Shown: positions 28,429-37,192, numbered from the stretch's first letter. The stretch is 64,000 nucleotides of DNA from Synechococcus sp. CCY 9618 (GCF_019038415.1 NZ_JAFKRG010000047.1:38497-102496); one strand, 5' to 3'. Numbers and translations: made by a program. The notes: generated by a model from the letters alone, not told the origin.

Positions 28429-28875
28429 ATGGCCGCACGCCACTCACTTCCCCGCCGCCTGGGCTGTCTCCTGCTGCTGACCGCAGCAGGCGGCCTGCTC
28501 GGCACGATCGGCTCCACCCTCAGCGCCCGGGCGGGCAATGACATCCAGGGTCCCGGCGGCAAGGGGGCCCAGGTCTATTGCTTCATGCGCAACAACGGCA
28601 ACGTCCACGAAGTGAGCTGGACAGCGGCCTACGCCCTGGTCAAGCGTCAGGGCTCCGGGGTGTTCAAGACCTCCCCCGAACATGCCGCGGTGATGATCAC
28701 CGAGGCGGTGGTGCAGAACCCTGGCACCTATCCCGACTGTGGCCGTTTCCTGGGCGATCTCTTCGCCCCGAGCAGCACCGCCTCCACCCCCGAACCCAGC
28801 CCCACGGCCATCTCGGTCGTCGGCGGTGATAGTGCTGGAGGCAACGGCATGACCCGGAGTGAGCGTTACAACTGA
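28429..28875 (+). CDS. Exported protein, cyanobacterial type, unknown function
   Basis: 148 residues with a basic N-terminus and a hydrophobic signal (LGCLLLLTAAGGLLGTIG) ending near SARA. The mature domain contains GAQVYCFMRNNGNVHEVSW, TSPEHAAVMITEAVVQNP and YPDCGRFLGDLF, a compact conserved-looking block with two Cys that may pair. It resembles a small cyanobacteria-restricted family (possibly DUF6554; uncertain). A Ser/Thr/Pro-rich tail follows. Its 3' end overlaps the next lipoprotein gene by 17 nt, so they are probably co-transcribed. Confidence 0.7.
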   Translation: MAARHSLPRRLGCLLLLTAAGGLLGTIGSTLSARAGNDIQGPGGKGAQVYCFMRNNGNVHEVSWTAAYALVKRQGSGVFKTSPEHAAVMITEAVVQNPGTYPDCGRFLGDLFAPSSTASTPEPSPTAISVVGGDSAGGNGMTRSERYN

Positions 28876-29344
28876 TCGGTCGCTCCGACACCACGGCACC
28901 CGGGCGGGAGGTCGTCTGCCGCCGCTGGGCCTGATGCTGGTCGCCCTGATGCTCGGTGGCTGCGCCGAAGAGCCGCTGCCCCAGCGACCGATCGGCCGCG
29001 AGGACTGCCTGCGGACGGTGAAGCTGGAGCAGCTGCCGGAAGCCCTGGAGCGCTGCGACAAGGTGGTGGCGGCGTTCCCGAAGGATCCAGGCCCCCTGAA
29101 CGAACGTTTCCTCCTCCACACCCTGGCGGGGAACACGACTGCGGCCTGCCGGGACATCGCCCTGGCCACCACCCTGGCCGCCAGGATTCCCAGGGGCAGA
29201 CTGGACGCGATCCTGCGGCAGGATCTGGAGATACGGCAGCAGAGCTGCCGCGAGGACGAACCTGGAGCGGGAACCACAGCGTCCCCCGCCACGAAGGAGC
29301 CCGCAGCCCCCGGCAGCGGGCAAGCCCCTGGGAAAGAGGGCTGA
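28859..29344 (+). CDS. Small lipoprotein of unknown function
   Basis: 161 residues from a GTG at 28859 that lies inside the end of the preceding gene. A signal peptide with lipobox (LGLMLVALMLGGC, Cys at about residue 35) indicates lipidation. The mature part has a helical block with KLEQLPEALERCDKVVAAFPKDPGPLNERF, which resembles a single degenerate TPR-like pair, and a disordered Pro/Ala/Gly tail. It is probably attached to a membrane facing the periplasm. Partner and function unknown. Confidence 0.65.
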   Translation: MSVTTDRSLRHHGTRAGGRLPPLGLMLVALMLGGCAEEPLPQRPIGREDCLRTVKLEQLPEALERCDKVVAAFPKDPGPLNERFLLHTLAGNTTAACRDIALATTLAARIPRGRLDAILRQDLEIRQQSCREDEPGAGTTASPATKEPAAPGSGQAPGKEG

Positions 29345-29364
29345 GTCCCCCTGGCCCCCCGGGC

Positions 29365-30987
29365 CTACCAGCGCTCAAGCCACTGACGCACCAGCGCGGG
29401 CAGGGCCTTCTGGCGGCGCAGGTGATCGCGGTTGTGGAACAGGGTCGCGATGCGCTCGGCCTTGCTGGCGATCAGGTCATCGACCAGTCGGTCGGCGACC
29501 CCCAGCTGCATCCAGTGGCTGGTCAGAGCGGCCCCCATACCGATGCGGTGGCAACGGTCCTCCGCCTGTTCGGCGTCGCCGGGGGTCCAGGGCCGTTCGA
29601 TCAGCACCACATGTCGGGCCCGGTGCAGGGTGAACCCCAGCCCCCCGGTGCCATAGGTGGCGATCAACAGGGGGCTGCGGCCCCCCTGAAAGGCGTCCAC
29701 CAGCTGCTGCCGGCGGGCCGGGGGCACGGCACCGATCAGGGGGCCCCCATCGCCCTCCCGGCCCAGCTGCCGGTGCAGGGCCTGGGCGGTGGCCACGAAG
29801 GCGGTGAACACCACCACCGCTTCGCCCCGCCCCAGCAGGTCGGCCACCAGCTCGGCGGTGGCGGGGATCTTGTGGTGGGAACCGATCAGGCGAAGGGCCG
29901 TGAACGCGGCCAGGGCCTCGGCGTCGCTGCGCACCTGGCCGGCCTGGGCCCGGCGACGGAAATCTTCGATCCGCGCCTCCAGGGCCCGCTGGAAGCTGGC
30001 CGCGGCGGCCCCGTCGAGCTGCACGGGTCGCTCGAGCCGCTGCTTCGGCGGCAGATCCAGGCACTCACCCTTGCGGCGATGCAGCACCAGAGGCCGCACC
30101 AGCCGCTGCAGCTCCTCCAGCTCAGTGGCACCGGTGGCCTGCCAGATCCGCCGTCCCCCCTGCTCCCGCCAGTGGCCCTGGCAGTAGCGCTCCTCGAAGG
30201 CCCGCTGGTCGGCGGCCAGGGGATGGCCGATGGCCGCCAGCAGGGGAAACAGCTGGACCGGCCGGCCGTTCTTCATCGGCGTGCCGGTGAGCAGCCAGAT
30301 CGCCCGCAGGCGGGGATGGCGCGCCAGCCGCAGGAAAGCCTGGGTGCGGGCGGCACGGATCGTCTGGGCGAAGTGCGCCTCATCAGCGATCATGACCGTG
30401 CCCGCAGCAGGCAGTTCGCTGGGCAGCCGCGCCCAGCTGTGCAGCTCCAGCCGCAGACCCAGGGCCGCCGCCTCCTGTTGCCAGTGATGGTGCAACCCCG
30501 CCGGCGCCACCACCACCAGCCGGCAGTCGGCCAGGCGCACCAGAGCCCGACCCGCCACCAGGGCGCTGAGGGTCTTGCCGAGACCCATCGCATCGGCCAG
30601 CACGGCCCCGCGGCGGGCCAGCAGCCAGCGCACCGCCAGACGCTGGTGGCGAAACAGCCGGCGGCCATCCACAAGTTCCCGGTCAGCCGCGGCGGCCGCC
30701 ACCAGGGAGCGGTGGGGAGGCAGGGGAGGCAGGGGCTGCTGCAGCCAGGCGAACCAGCGGGCCAGCTCCGGCGTGGCCGGGAAACGACCGGCACACTGCT
30801 GCTGGAGCGCCACGGCCGCCTCCAGGGGAAACTGCCAGCAGCCGCGGCGGCTCAGCCACTGCCCCCGGGGGCGGATCGCCCGCAGATGGGCCTGGGTCAC
30901 GGCGTCGAACGGACTGACCACTTCGATGAGACCCGAAGGGCCCAGGCGCATCTGCACCAGGGGGGCAGTCAATGCGGCAAAAAGCAA
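29365..30987 (-). CDS. SNF2-family helicase-like ATPase with N-terminal HARP-like motif
   Basis: 540-residue superfamily 2 DNA translocase. Residues 33-65 (AHLRAIRPRGQWLSRRGCWQFPL) resemble the HARP motif of annealing helicases such as SMARCAL1. The ATPase core has the Q-type FRHQRLAVRWLL, Walker A DAMGLGKT (132-139), DEAH box (202-205), motif III LLTGTPMKNG, motif IV-V VVVFTAFVATA and ATYGTGGLGFTL, and motif VI QAEDRCHRIG. It probably remodels branched DNA or displaces proteins. The start is 30987 or 30951. Its neighbour, 60 nt away and divergent, is an HNH nuclease gene. Confidence 0.88.
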   Translation of the reverse strand: MLFAALTAPLVQMRLGPSGLIEVVSPFDAVTQAHLRAIRPRGQWLSRRGCWQFPLEAAVALQQQCAGRFPATPELARWFAWLQQPLPPLPPHRSLVAAAAADRELVDGRRLFRHQRLAVRWLLARRGAVLADAMGLGKTLSALVAGRALVRLADCRLVVVAPAGLHHHWQQEAAALGLRLELHSWARLPSELPAAGTVMIADEAHFAQTIRAARTQAFLRLARHPRLRAIWLLTGTPMKNGRPVQLFPLLAAIGHPLAADQRAFEERYCQGHWREQGGRRIWQATGATELEELQRLVRPLVLHRRKGECLDLPPKQRLERPVQLDGAAAASFQRALEARIEDFRRRAQAGQVRSDAEALAAFTALRLIGSHHKIPATAELVADLLGRGEAVVVFTAFVATAQALHRQLGREGDGGPLIGAVPPARRQQLVDAFQGGRSPLLIATYGTGGLGFTLHRARHVVLIERPWTPGDAEQAEDRCHRIGMGAALTSHWMQLGVADRLVDDLIASKAERIATLFHNRDHLRRQKALPALVRQWLERW

Positions 30988-31047
30988 TCATCAACACATT
31001 GACACCTGGCGCACCGAGGGCAAACTTCCGCCAACCGAGGCGCGCTG

Positions 31048-31485
31048 ATGCAGGCCAGGGATGGAGTCTTTCTCGAAGACCTCTGCCCCAAGCTGCGCGC
31101 GCGACGATGGCGACAGTCGCTGCACCGGATGACCGGTCAACGGTGCCTCTACTGCGGTGAGGCCTCAGAATCCATCGATCACGTCCATCCCCTCAGCCGC
31201 GGTGGCCTGAGCGTGACCGAGAACTGCGTCCCGGCCTGTCTGGGCTGCAACGGCCGCAAGGGCGACAGCGATGCCTTCATCTGGTACCGGAGCCAGCCTT
31301 TCTACGACCCGCGCCGGGCGATGGCCCTGCGGGCCTGGACCGACGGCGACCTTCGGCTGGCCCTGCGGCTGCTCCAGTGGGTGGCTCCCGTCGAGCCGGA
31401 CGAGACCGCAGCCGCCACCGCCGGGGAGACTCACCAGACGCGGCAGGCGGCCACCCCGTTGTGGCGGTGGCAGATGGCCTCCTGA
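31048..31485 (+). CDS. HNH endonuclease
   Basis: 145 residues with a canonical ββα-metal HNH module: zinc Cys33/Cys36 (CLYCGE), Asp44-His45 with His47 (IDHVHPLSRGG), Asn59, then the second zinc pair Cys64/Cys67 (CLGCNGRKGD). The remainder contains FYDPRRAMALRAW, a feature of stand-alone cyanobacterial HNH proteins. It is a metal-dependent nuclease with unknown target; phage, restriction or repair roles are all possible. It starts 60 nt from, and divergent to, the SNF2 gene. The 3' end overlaps an uncertain antisense frame by 55 nt. Confidence 0.87.
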   Translation: MQARDGVFLEDLCPKLRARRWRQSLHRMTGQRCLYCGEASESIDHVHPLSRGGLSVTENCVPACLGCNGRKGDSDAFIWYRSQPFYDPRRAMALRAWTDGDLRLALRLLQWVAPVEPDETAAATAGETHQTRQAATPLWRWQMAS

Positions 31486-31829
31486 GCGCGGGGCTGCTCC
31501 GGCGCCAGAAGCACGGCCCCCAGCACCAGCCCCACCGCCACCATCAGGGGCGCTGTGGGCCGGGCATGGGCAGGGGTCACACCCGGGCCCCAGCGGCTGG
31601 GCCCGCGCAAGGAGCGCGGCAGGGGAAGCGCCGATGGGAGGCCGACCGGCGGACGGACCCTCAAGCCGGGAGACAGGCCGTCGGCCGGTCCTGCCGCCGC
31701 AGAGACGCCCTGCGGGGCGGGGGTCAGCGAGGGTGCCAGTGCGGGTGCCAGTGCGGTGGCCAGACTGGGGGTCACGGGAGGATGGTCAGACAGTGATACA
31801 GATGTACTGATGCCCATGGAATCTGTCAA
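31431..31829 (-). CDS. Doubtful small exported protein
   Basis: This fills the 324-nt gap between the HNH and SDR genes. The frame is mostly Pro/Ala/Ser-rich, but its end has a hydrophobic signal-like helix (LMVAVGLVLGAVLLA) followed by AICHRHNGVAACRVW, a short Cys-containing tail like those of tiny exported cyanobacterial proteins. A 37-38-residue product from an internal ATG at about 31544 is more plausible than the full 132 residues. The overlap with the HNH gene end and the SDR gene start weakens the case. Confidence 0.3.
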   Translation of the reverse strand: MTDSMGISTSVSLSDHPPVTPSLATALAPALAPSLTPAPQGVSAAAGPADGLSPGLRVRPPVGLPSALPLPRSLRGPSRWGPGVTPAHARPTAPLMVAVGLVLGAVLLAPEQPRAQEAICHRHNGVAACRVW

Positions 31830-32763
31830 CCCCGCGCCCGATCCAGGCGCGCCCGTTCATCCGGCGATGGCCGGGGCCCGCGCCGCCATCGGACGGATGC
31901 TGGTGCTGGGCGGGGGCTACACCGGCCGACGCCTGGCCCTGACCCTGGAGGCGGCCGGGGTCCCCGTGGTGGTCACCCATCGGCAGCCCCCCCCCGAAGC
32001 CCACGACCCGGGCTGGCTGCGCTTCGATCCCGAGGGTGGGGCGCTGCCCACCCTGGCGGATCTGGCGGGCGTCACCCACGTGCTGGTGACCATTCCCCCC
32101 GACGCCGGCGGCCGGGATCCGGCGGTGGATGCCCTCACGCCCTTGTTGCGCAACCTGGCTCCCGCCTGGGTGGGCTACCTCTCCACCACAGGGGTCTACG
32201 GCGATGCCGGCGGCGCCTGGGTGGACGAGACCACCCCCACTCGGCCGCTGCTGGAACGCAGCCGGGCCCGGCTGGCCTGCGAGGAGGCCTGGCGCCGCAG
32301 CGGCCTGCCGGTGCAACTGCTGCGGCTTCCGGCCATCTACGGCCCCGGCCGCAACCCGATGCTGAGCCTGCGCAACGGCACGGCACGGCTGATCCACAAG
32401 CCGGGCCAGGTGTTCTCCCGGGTGCACGTCGACGACATCGTCGGGGCGGTGCTGCACTGCATCAGCCTGGCGTCCGCGGAACGACCCGACACTCTGATCC
32501 TGGCGGATGCCTGTCCCTGTCCCTCGAGCGAGATCCTCGGCCTGGCCGCCCATCTGCTGGGCTGCCGGCTGCCGGAGATGCAGCGCTACGAGGACATCGC
32601 CCCGACCATGGGAGCCATGGCCCGCAGCTTCTGGGGCGAGAACCGACGCTCCTCCAGCCGGCGACTGCGCGAGGGCCTGGGCTACAGACTGCTCTATCCC
32701 ACCTACCGGGAGGGTCTGCCGTCCTGCGTGGGGGACTTCTTCTTGGAGTCGAAGATCGACTGA
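31810..32763 (+). CDS. NAD(P)-dependent epimerase/dehydratase-like (SDR) protein
   Basis: 317 residues. The Rossmann start [17 protein letters not shown] begins near residue 35 and is preceded by a Pro/Ala extension; ATGs at 31816 or 31915 are alternatives. Further elements are VLVTIPPD, YLSTTGVYGDAGG, RLPAIYGPGRN and VHVDDIVGAV. The usual YxxxK catalytic pair is not evident after VYGD (ERSRARLACEEAW occupies the place), as in the atypical SDR group related to YeeZ/SDR-a. It may therefore be a reductase or binding protein rather than an epimerase. Substrate unknown. Confidence 0.8.
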   Translation: MPMESVNPAPDPGAPVHPAMAGARAAIGRMLVLGGGYTGRRLALTLEAAGVPVVVTHRQPPPEAHDPGWLRFDPEGGALPTLADLAGVTHVLVTIPPDAGGRDPAVDALTPLLRNLAPAWVGYLSTTGVYGDAGGAWVDETTPTRPLLERSRARLACEEAWRRSGLPVQLLRLPAIYGPGRNPMLSLRNGTARLIHKPGQVFSRVHVDDIVGAVLHCISLASAERPDTLILADACPCPSSEILGLAAHLLGCRLPEMQRYEDIAPTMGAMARSFWGENRRSSSRRLREGLGYRLLYPTYREGLPSCVGDFFLESKID

Positions 32764-32885
32764 TCGATCAGGGACGGCAAGCCCAGGTCGTCACCCGCCT
32801 TCTGCCAGTTCACCACAATCCACTGGTTGCGGAAGGCGATGCCTCCTCCGATCAGAAGAACAGCCAGGATCAGCAACCGGAACAT
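32703..32885 (-). CDS. Small single-span membrane protein
   Basis: 60 residues: an N-terminal transmembrane helix (FRLLILAVLLIGGGIAF) followed by a soluble tail with RNQWIVVNWQKAGDDLGLPSL. The pattern hydrophobic helix-RNQW-[IV]V-x-W is one I recall from small picocyanobacterial proteins near pdxA. The C-terminus overlaps the SDR gene on the opposite strand by 61 nt. The start codon is 27 nt from the divergent pdxA start. No function known. Confidence 0.5.
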   Translation of the reverse strand: MFRLLILAVLLIGGGIAFRNQWIVVNWQKAGDDLGLPSLIDQSIFDSKKKSPTQDGRPSR

Positions 32886-32912
32886 GGACCCACTCTCTGA
32901 GCGCCTGGAGCC

Positions 32913-33908
32913 ATGAAAACTACATCCGGCCGCCTTGTCATCGCTCTGGGGGATCCCGCCGGCATCGGCGCGGAGGTGACCCTCAAGGCCCTGGCCCTGC
33001 CACCGCCCCCTGGCCGTGAGGTGGTGCTGGTGGGTTGCGGCCGCTGGCTTCGGGACTGCCACCGGCGTCTGCAGGAGTGCAGCGGCGTCCCCCTGGCCGA
33101 CCCGTCTGCCTTCGCCCTGGTGGATGTTCCGCTGGAGCAGCCGATCCGCCCCGGAGTGAGCAGCCCCGCCGCCGGCGCCGCCAGCTTCACCTGGCTCACC
33201 CGGGCCGTCGAGCTGGTGCTCGACGGTGAGGCCGACGCCCTGGTGACGGCGCCGATCGCCAAGGCCAGCTGGAACGCCGCCGGCCATGCCTACCCGGGTC
33301 AGACGGAACGGCTGGCGGAGCTCTGCGGCAGCGCCGACGCCGCCATGCTGTTCACCGCCGTGGCCCCTGGGGAGGGCTGGCGGCTCAACACCCTCCTGGC
33401 CACCACCCACATCCCCCTGGCCGAAGTCAGCCGCCGGCTCGGGCCGGATCTGGTGAGCCGCCGGCTGGATGACCTGCTCAGCTTCTGCCGGCGCTTCACC
33501 CCCCGGCCCCACCTCGTGGTGGCGGGCCTCAATCCCCATGCAGGCGAGGAGGGCCAGCTGGGTCGGGAGGAGAGGGACTGGCTGATTCCCGCCCTCGAGC
33601 GCTGGCGGGGGCTGCATCCGGAGGTGCGCCTGGAGGGGCCCGTCCCACCCGACACCTGCTGGTTGGACGCGGCGGCGGCCTGGCGAGGCGACGGCCCGGG
33701 GCCGGACGGCTATCTGGCCCTGTACCACGACCAGGGACTGATCCCGGTGAAGCTGCTGGCCTTCGACGCCGCCGTCAACACCACCCTGGGGCTCCCCTTC
33801 CTGCGCACCTCCCCCGACCACGGCACCGCCTTCGGGATCGCGGGCCGGGGGGTGGCCAGGGCCGCCAGCATGGCGGCCGCGATCCGCACCGCCTGGGAAC
33901 TGGGTTAG
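32913..33908 (+). CDS. pdxA: 4-hydroxythreonine-4-phosphate dehydrogenase
   Basis: NAD-dependent oxidation of 4-phosphohydroxy-threonine in pyridoxal phosphate synthesis (DXP-dependent route). Conserved segments are IALGDPAGIGAEVTLKAL, APIAKASWNAAGHAYPGQTE, GLNPHAGEEGQLGREE and ALYHDQGLIPVKLLAFDAAVN with the metal-binding His, and TSPDHGTAFGIAGRG. The length of 331 is typical. The stop overlaps the accB stop on the other strand by 4 nt. Confidence 0.95.
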   Translation: MKTTSGRLVIALGDPAGIGAEVTLKALALPPPPGREVVLVGCGRWLRDCHRRLQECSGVPLADPSAFALVDVPLEQPIRPGVSSPAAGAASFTWLTRAVELVLDGEADALVTAPIAKASWNAAGHAYPGQTERLAELCGSADAAMLFTAVAPGEGWRLNTLLATTHIPLAEVSRRLGPDLVSRRLDDLLSFCRRFTPRPHLVVAGLNPHAGEEGQLGREERDWLIPALERWRGLHPEVRLEGPVPPDTCWLDAAAAWRGDGPGPDGYLALYHDQGLIPVKLLAFDAAVNTTLGLPFLRTSPDHGTAFGIAGRGVARAASMAAAIRTAWELG

Positions 33909-34390
33909 GCGGGCTTGATGCGCATCAGCACCTGGCCGAACTCCACCGGAGTCCCGTTTTCCACAAGGATCTCCACCACCTCGCCGCTGACCTCCGATTC
34001 GAGCTCGTTCATCAGCTTCATCGCCTCCAGGATGCAGACCGGCTGGCCGGCGGTGATGCGGCTGCCCACCTGCACGAAGGGGGCCTCCCCAGGGGCCGAG
34101 GACCGATAGAACGTGCCCACCATGGGCGCCGTCAGCGCCTGGAGGTCGCTGCGCACGGAGGCCGCCGGCGGGGGCGGGGGTGACGGCGACGGCGGGGCAC
34201 CGCTTCCTGCCGAGGCCGCCGGCGGGGGCGGCGCGGCAGGCGGCTCAAGGAACACGGTGGCCGGTGCGGCCGATGGCAGATTGCGGCGCACCTCCAGCCG
34301 GAAGTCGTCCCCCTCGAGACGGAGCTCCTGGATGTCGCTGTCCCCGAGCAGGGCCAGCAACTCGCGCAGTTGGTCGTGGTCGAGCTGCAT
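33905..34390 (-). CDS. accB: Biotin carboxyl carrier protein of acetyl-CoA carboxylase
   Basis: Carries CO2 on biotin between biotin carboxylase and the carboxyltransferase in the first step of fatty acid synthesis. The C-terminal biotinyl domain has the acceptor Lys125 in LEAMKLMNE and PMVGTFYRSSAPGEAPFV. The N-terminal segment (MQLDHDQLRELLALL) is typical of bacterial AccB, and a Pro/Ala/Ser linker joins the two. Total 161 residues. It lies 5 nt downstream of efp on the same strand, a common bacterial and cyanobacterial arrangement. Confidence 0.96.
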   Translation of the reverse strand: MQLDHDQLRELLALLGDSDIQELRLEGDDFRLEVRRNLPSAAPATVFLEPPAAPPPPAASAGSGAPPSPSPPPPPAASVRSDLQALTAPMVGTFYRSSAPGEAPFVQVGSRITAGQPVCILEAMKLMNELESEVSGEVVEILVENGTPVEFGQVLMRIKPA

Positions 34391-34395
34391 GGCGG

Positions 34396-34956
34396 TCAGG
34401 ACTCCCGGCCCAGATAGCTGTCGGTGCGGGTGTCGACCTTGATCTTCTCGCCGATGGTGATGAACAGCGGCACCATCACCTGGGCCCCGGTCTCGACGAT
34501 GGCGGGCTTGGTGCCGCCGGTGGCGGTGTCGCCCTTCACGCCGGGGTCGGTCTGGGTGACTTCGAGCACCACGGAATTAGGCAGCTCCACCTCCAGGGGC
34601 TTGCCGTTCCAGGAGACCACGCTCACCTCCATGCCTTCCTTGAGGTACTTGCGGCCGTCGCCGATCTGCTTGGCGGTGAGCCGTGTCTCCTCGTAGGAGG
34701 CCATGTCCATGAAGACATAATCCTCGGCTTCCATGTAGGTGTGCTGCAGCGTCGACTTCTCCAGCAGGGCCTGGGGCATGGTCTCCCCGGCGCGGAAGGT
34801 CTTCTCCACCACGTTGCCGCTCTGCACGCCCTTGAGCTTGGTGCGCACGAACGCCGACCCCTTGCCGGGCTTGACGTGCAGAAACTCAACGACACGCCAG
34901 ACCTGGCCATCCAGTTCGATCGTGGTGCCGGTACGAAAGTCGTTGCTGGAGATCAT
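34396..34956 (-). CDS. efp: Elongation factor P
   Basis: Relieves ribosome stalling at polyproline stretches by binding between the P and E sites. 186 residues with the three-barrel layout: N-terminal KOW-like domain with [18 protein letters not shown], where Lys32 at the loop tip matches the modified Lys34 of E. coli. The last domain ends in [12 protein letters not shown]. Many proteins in this window have Pro-rich stretches (DnaX, FtsY, AccB), fitting a need for EF-P. Confidence 0.97.
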   Translation of the reverse strand: MISSNDFRTGTTIELDGQVWRVVEFLHVKPGKGSAFVRTKLKGVQSGNVVEKTFRAGETMPQALLEKSTLQHTYMEAEDYVFMDMASYEETRLTAKQIGDGRKYLKEGMEVSVVSWNGKPLEVELPNSVVLEVTQTDPGVKGDTATGGTKPAIVETGAQVMVPLFITIGEKIKVDTRTDSYLGRES

Positions 34957-35068
34957 TCCGGCGGATCGGATCGGGGGATTGTACGTCTGGCTACCGGCCC
35001 TTCCCGGGACAGCGGCGGGGTGAGCCCCGGGCGGGTTGTGCCAAAGTCCAGGCAGTCACAGGGGAAGC

Positions 35069-36175
35069 ATGGACCGGGGACGCTGGCGTATCGGGTTCAC
35101 CACCACGGCGGCCCGCCCGCTGGGGGGGGTCGCCGTGGCCCTGGCGCTCACCCTGCTGCTGGCGGTCCCCGCCGCCTGGGCCTACCTGCCCCAGGGCAAC
35201 GCCGTCAGCGATCCCAGCGCCCTGCTGCGCAACGCCCTGCCCATGGAACAGGGAGACCTTCAGAAGCTGCAGCACCGCCTGGAGGACACCAGCGACGATC
35301 TGCGCGCCAAGCGCTGGAACAGCCTGACCGGCTCGGTGCGCCGTTCCCAGTCCCTGCTGGGCAGCAGCCGGGAGCGGATCCTGGCCAGCTTCGATTCCGT
35401 CGACCGCCCCAGGGCCGAGGCCCTGCTGGCCGACACGGAGCTGCACCTCCAGGATCTGGCGGCCGCTGCCGAGAGCCAGAACCGGGATCCTTTCCTGGCC
35501 GCCCGCCGGGAGGCCCTGGCCGACATCGGCCGGGCCGAAGCCCTGCTGGTGGGTCCCTTCCCCTTCACGATCCCGGCCGAATTCGATGCCCTGCCCCGGC
35601 TGCTGGGCCGGGCCACGGTGCGTCTGAGCACCACCAGGGGAGACCTGATCGCCGTGGTGGATGGCTACAACGCGCCCCTGACCGCCGGCGCCTTCGTGGA
35701 TCTGGTGCAGCGGGGCTTCTACGACGGCCTGAGCTTCGACCGGGCCGAGGACTTCTATGTGCTGCAGACCGGCGATCCCAGGGGCCCGGACGCGGGCTTC
35801 ATCGATCCGGTCACGAAGCAGGAACGCACCGTGCCCCTCGAGATCATGGTTCCGGGAGAGGAGGCCCCCTTCTACAACCAGACCTTCGAGGACCTGGGCC
35901 TGTTCAAGGCTGAACCGGTGCTGCCCTTCGCCAGCAAGGGAACCCTGGGCTGGGCCCATTCCGACAAGGCCCTGGGCGACGGCTCCTCCCAGTTTTTCCT
36001 GTTCCTGTTCGAACCCGAACTCACCCCCGCCGGCCTCAACCTGATCGACGGCCGCTACGCCGCCTTCGGCTATGTGGTGGACGGCCTGGACGTGCTGGAG
36101 GAGCTCACCGCCGATGACGGCATCGTCTCCGCCACGGTGATCGAGGGCGCCGACAACCTGCGCCCCCATGCCTGA
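35069..36175 (+). CDS. CYP38/TLP40-type lumenal peptidyl-prolyl cis-trans isomerase
   Basis: 368 residues: a signal peptide (ALALTLLLAVPAAWA) to the thylakoid lumen/periplasm, an N-terminal helical bundle (about 45-165, PsbQ-like in CYP38), then a cyclophilin domain (from about 185) with GAFVDLVQRGFYDGLSF, GTLGWAHSD and SSQFFLFLF. In plants CYP38, and in Synechocystis Sll0408, support photosystem II assembly; many of these lack isomerase activity. The ATG at 35069 has AGGGGA four bases upstream and begins the signal peptide. It overlaps thiL by 8 nt. Confidence 0.87.
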   Translation: MDRGRWRIGFTTTAARPLGGVAVALALTLLLAVPAAWAYLPQGNAVSDPSALLRNALPMEQGDLQKLQHRLEDTSDDLRAKRWNSLTGSVRRSQSLLGSSRERILASFDSVDRPRAEALLADTELHLQDLAAAAESQNRDPFLAARREALADIGRAEALLVGPFPFTIPAEFDALPRLLGRATVRLSTTRGDLIAVVDGYNAPLTAGAFVDLVQRGFYDGLSFDRAEDFYVLQTGDPRGPDAGFIDPVTKQERTVPLEIMVPGEEAPFYNQTFEDLGLFKAEPVLPFASKGTLGWAHSDKALGDGSSQFFLFLFEPELTPAGLNLIDGRYAAFGYVVDGLDVLEELTADDGIVSATVIEGADNLRPHA

Positions 36176-37190
36176 AGGGCCCACCCTGGCGGAGCTGGGG
36201 GAGGCCGAACTGATCCGGCGCCTCGGCGCCTTCGCCCCTGCGGGCCAGTTCAGTGATGACGCAGCCCTTCTGACGCTGAACGCCTCAGGATCGATGCAGC
36301 CGGGCGGCTCCCTGCTGGTGGTCAACACCGACGTGCTGGTGGAGGACGTGCATTTCAGCGATGCCACCACCGGCGCCACGGACGTGGGCTGGCGGGCCGC
36401 CGCCGCCAACCTCTCCGATCTGGCCGCCATGGGCTGCCAGGGGACCCTGGGCATCACCGTGGGGCTGGTGGCTCCGGGCCACACCCCCTGGAGCTGGGTG
36501 GAGGAGGCCTATGCCGGCATGGCCGCGCTGGTGGCGGCCCATGGGGGTGTGCTCCTGGGGGGAGATTGCAGCGGCGGCAGCCAGCGGCTGCTGGCGATCA
36601 CGGCCCTCGGCCGGCTCGAAAGCGGCCGCGGCGGGCCGATCCGCCGCGGTGACGGGCGCCCGGGTGATCTCCTGGTCTGCACCGGCGTCCACGGGCTCAG
36701 CCGCCTGGGCCTTGCCCTGCTGCGGCAGGAGGCCCTGCCGACCATCTCCCAGGACGCCCGGAGTCGTGCCGTCGCCGCCCACCGGCGACCGCGTCCCCGC
36801 TTCGATGCTGTGACGGCCCTGACCGCCAGCCGACCGTCGGCCCTGCCCTGGCGGGTGGCCGGCTGCGACAGCAGCGATGGCCTGGCCGAGGCAGCGGCCT
36901 GTCTGGCGGTGGCCAGCGGCTGCACGGCCCTGCTGGATCCGGAACGGTTGCCCCTGGCCCCGGAGCTGGACGGCCTGGCCGCAGGAACGGCGTGGTGCCT
37001 GTGGGGGGGCGAGGATTTCGAACTGGTGCTGGCTCTGGAGCCCACCTGGGCGGAGGGCCTGGTGGAGCGGCTGGAGGGAGTCCGCCCGATCGGCCGGCTG
37101 ACGCCACCCCAGCCGGCAGGGCCGCTGCTGTGGTCAACCGACGGGGGAGCGATCCGCCCCCCGGGTGGGGCCTTCCGCCATTTCGGCTGA
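36168..37190 (+). CDS. thiL: Thiamine-monophosphate kinase
   Basis: Phosphorylates thiamine monophosphate to the active diphosphate using ATP. A PurM/SelD-fold enzyme of 340 residues: FSDDAALL (metal-binding Asp pair), VNTDVLVEDVHF, GWRAAAANLSDLAAMG, GGDCSGG, and GCDSSDGLAEAAACLA, plus a late LWGGEDFELVLAL block. The ATG at 36168 overlaps the preceding cyclophilin gene by 8 nt, indicating coupling. With thiG in the same window, two thiamine genes are present but not adjacent. It is convergent with gap2. Confidence 0.94.
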   Translation: MPEGPTLAELGEAELIRRLGAFAPAGQFSDDAALLTLNASGSMQPGGSLLVVNTDVLVEDVHFSDATTGATDVGWRAAAANLSDLAAMGCQGTLGITVGLVAPGHTPWSWVEEAYAGMAALVAAHGGVLLGGDCSGGSQRLLAITALGRLESGRGGPIRRGDGRPGDLLVCTGVHGLSRLGLALLRQEALPTISQDARSRAVAAHRRPRPRFDAVTALTASRPSALPWRVAGCDSSDGLAEAAACLAVASGCTALLDPERLPLAPELDGLAAGTAWCLWGGEDFELVLALEPTWAEGLVERLEGVRPIGRLTPPQPAGPLLWSTDGGAIRPPGGAFRHFG

Positions 37191-37192
37191 TG

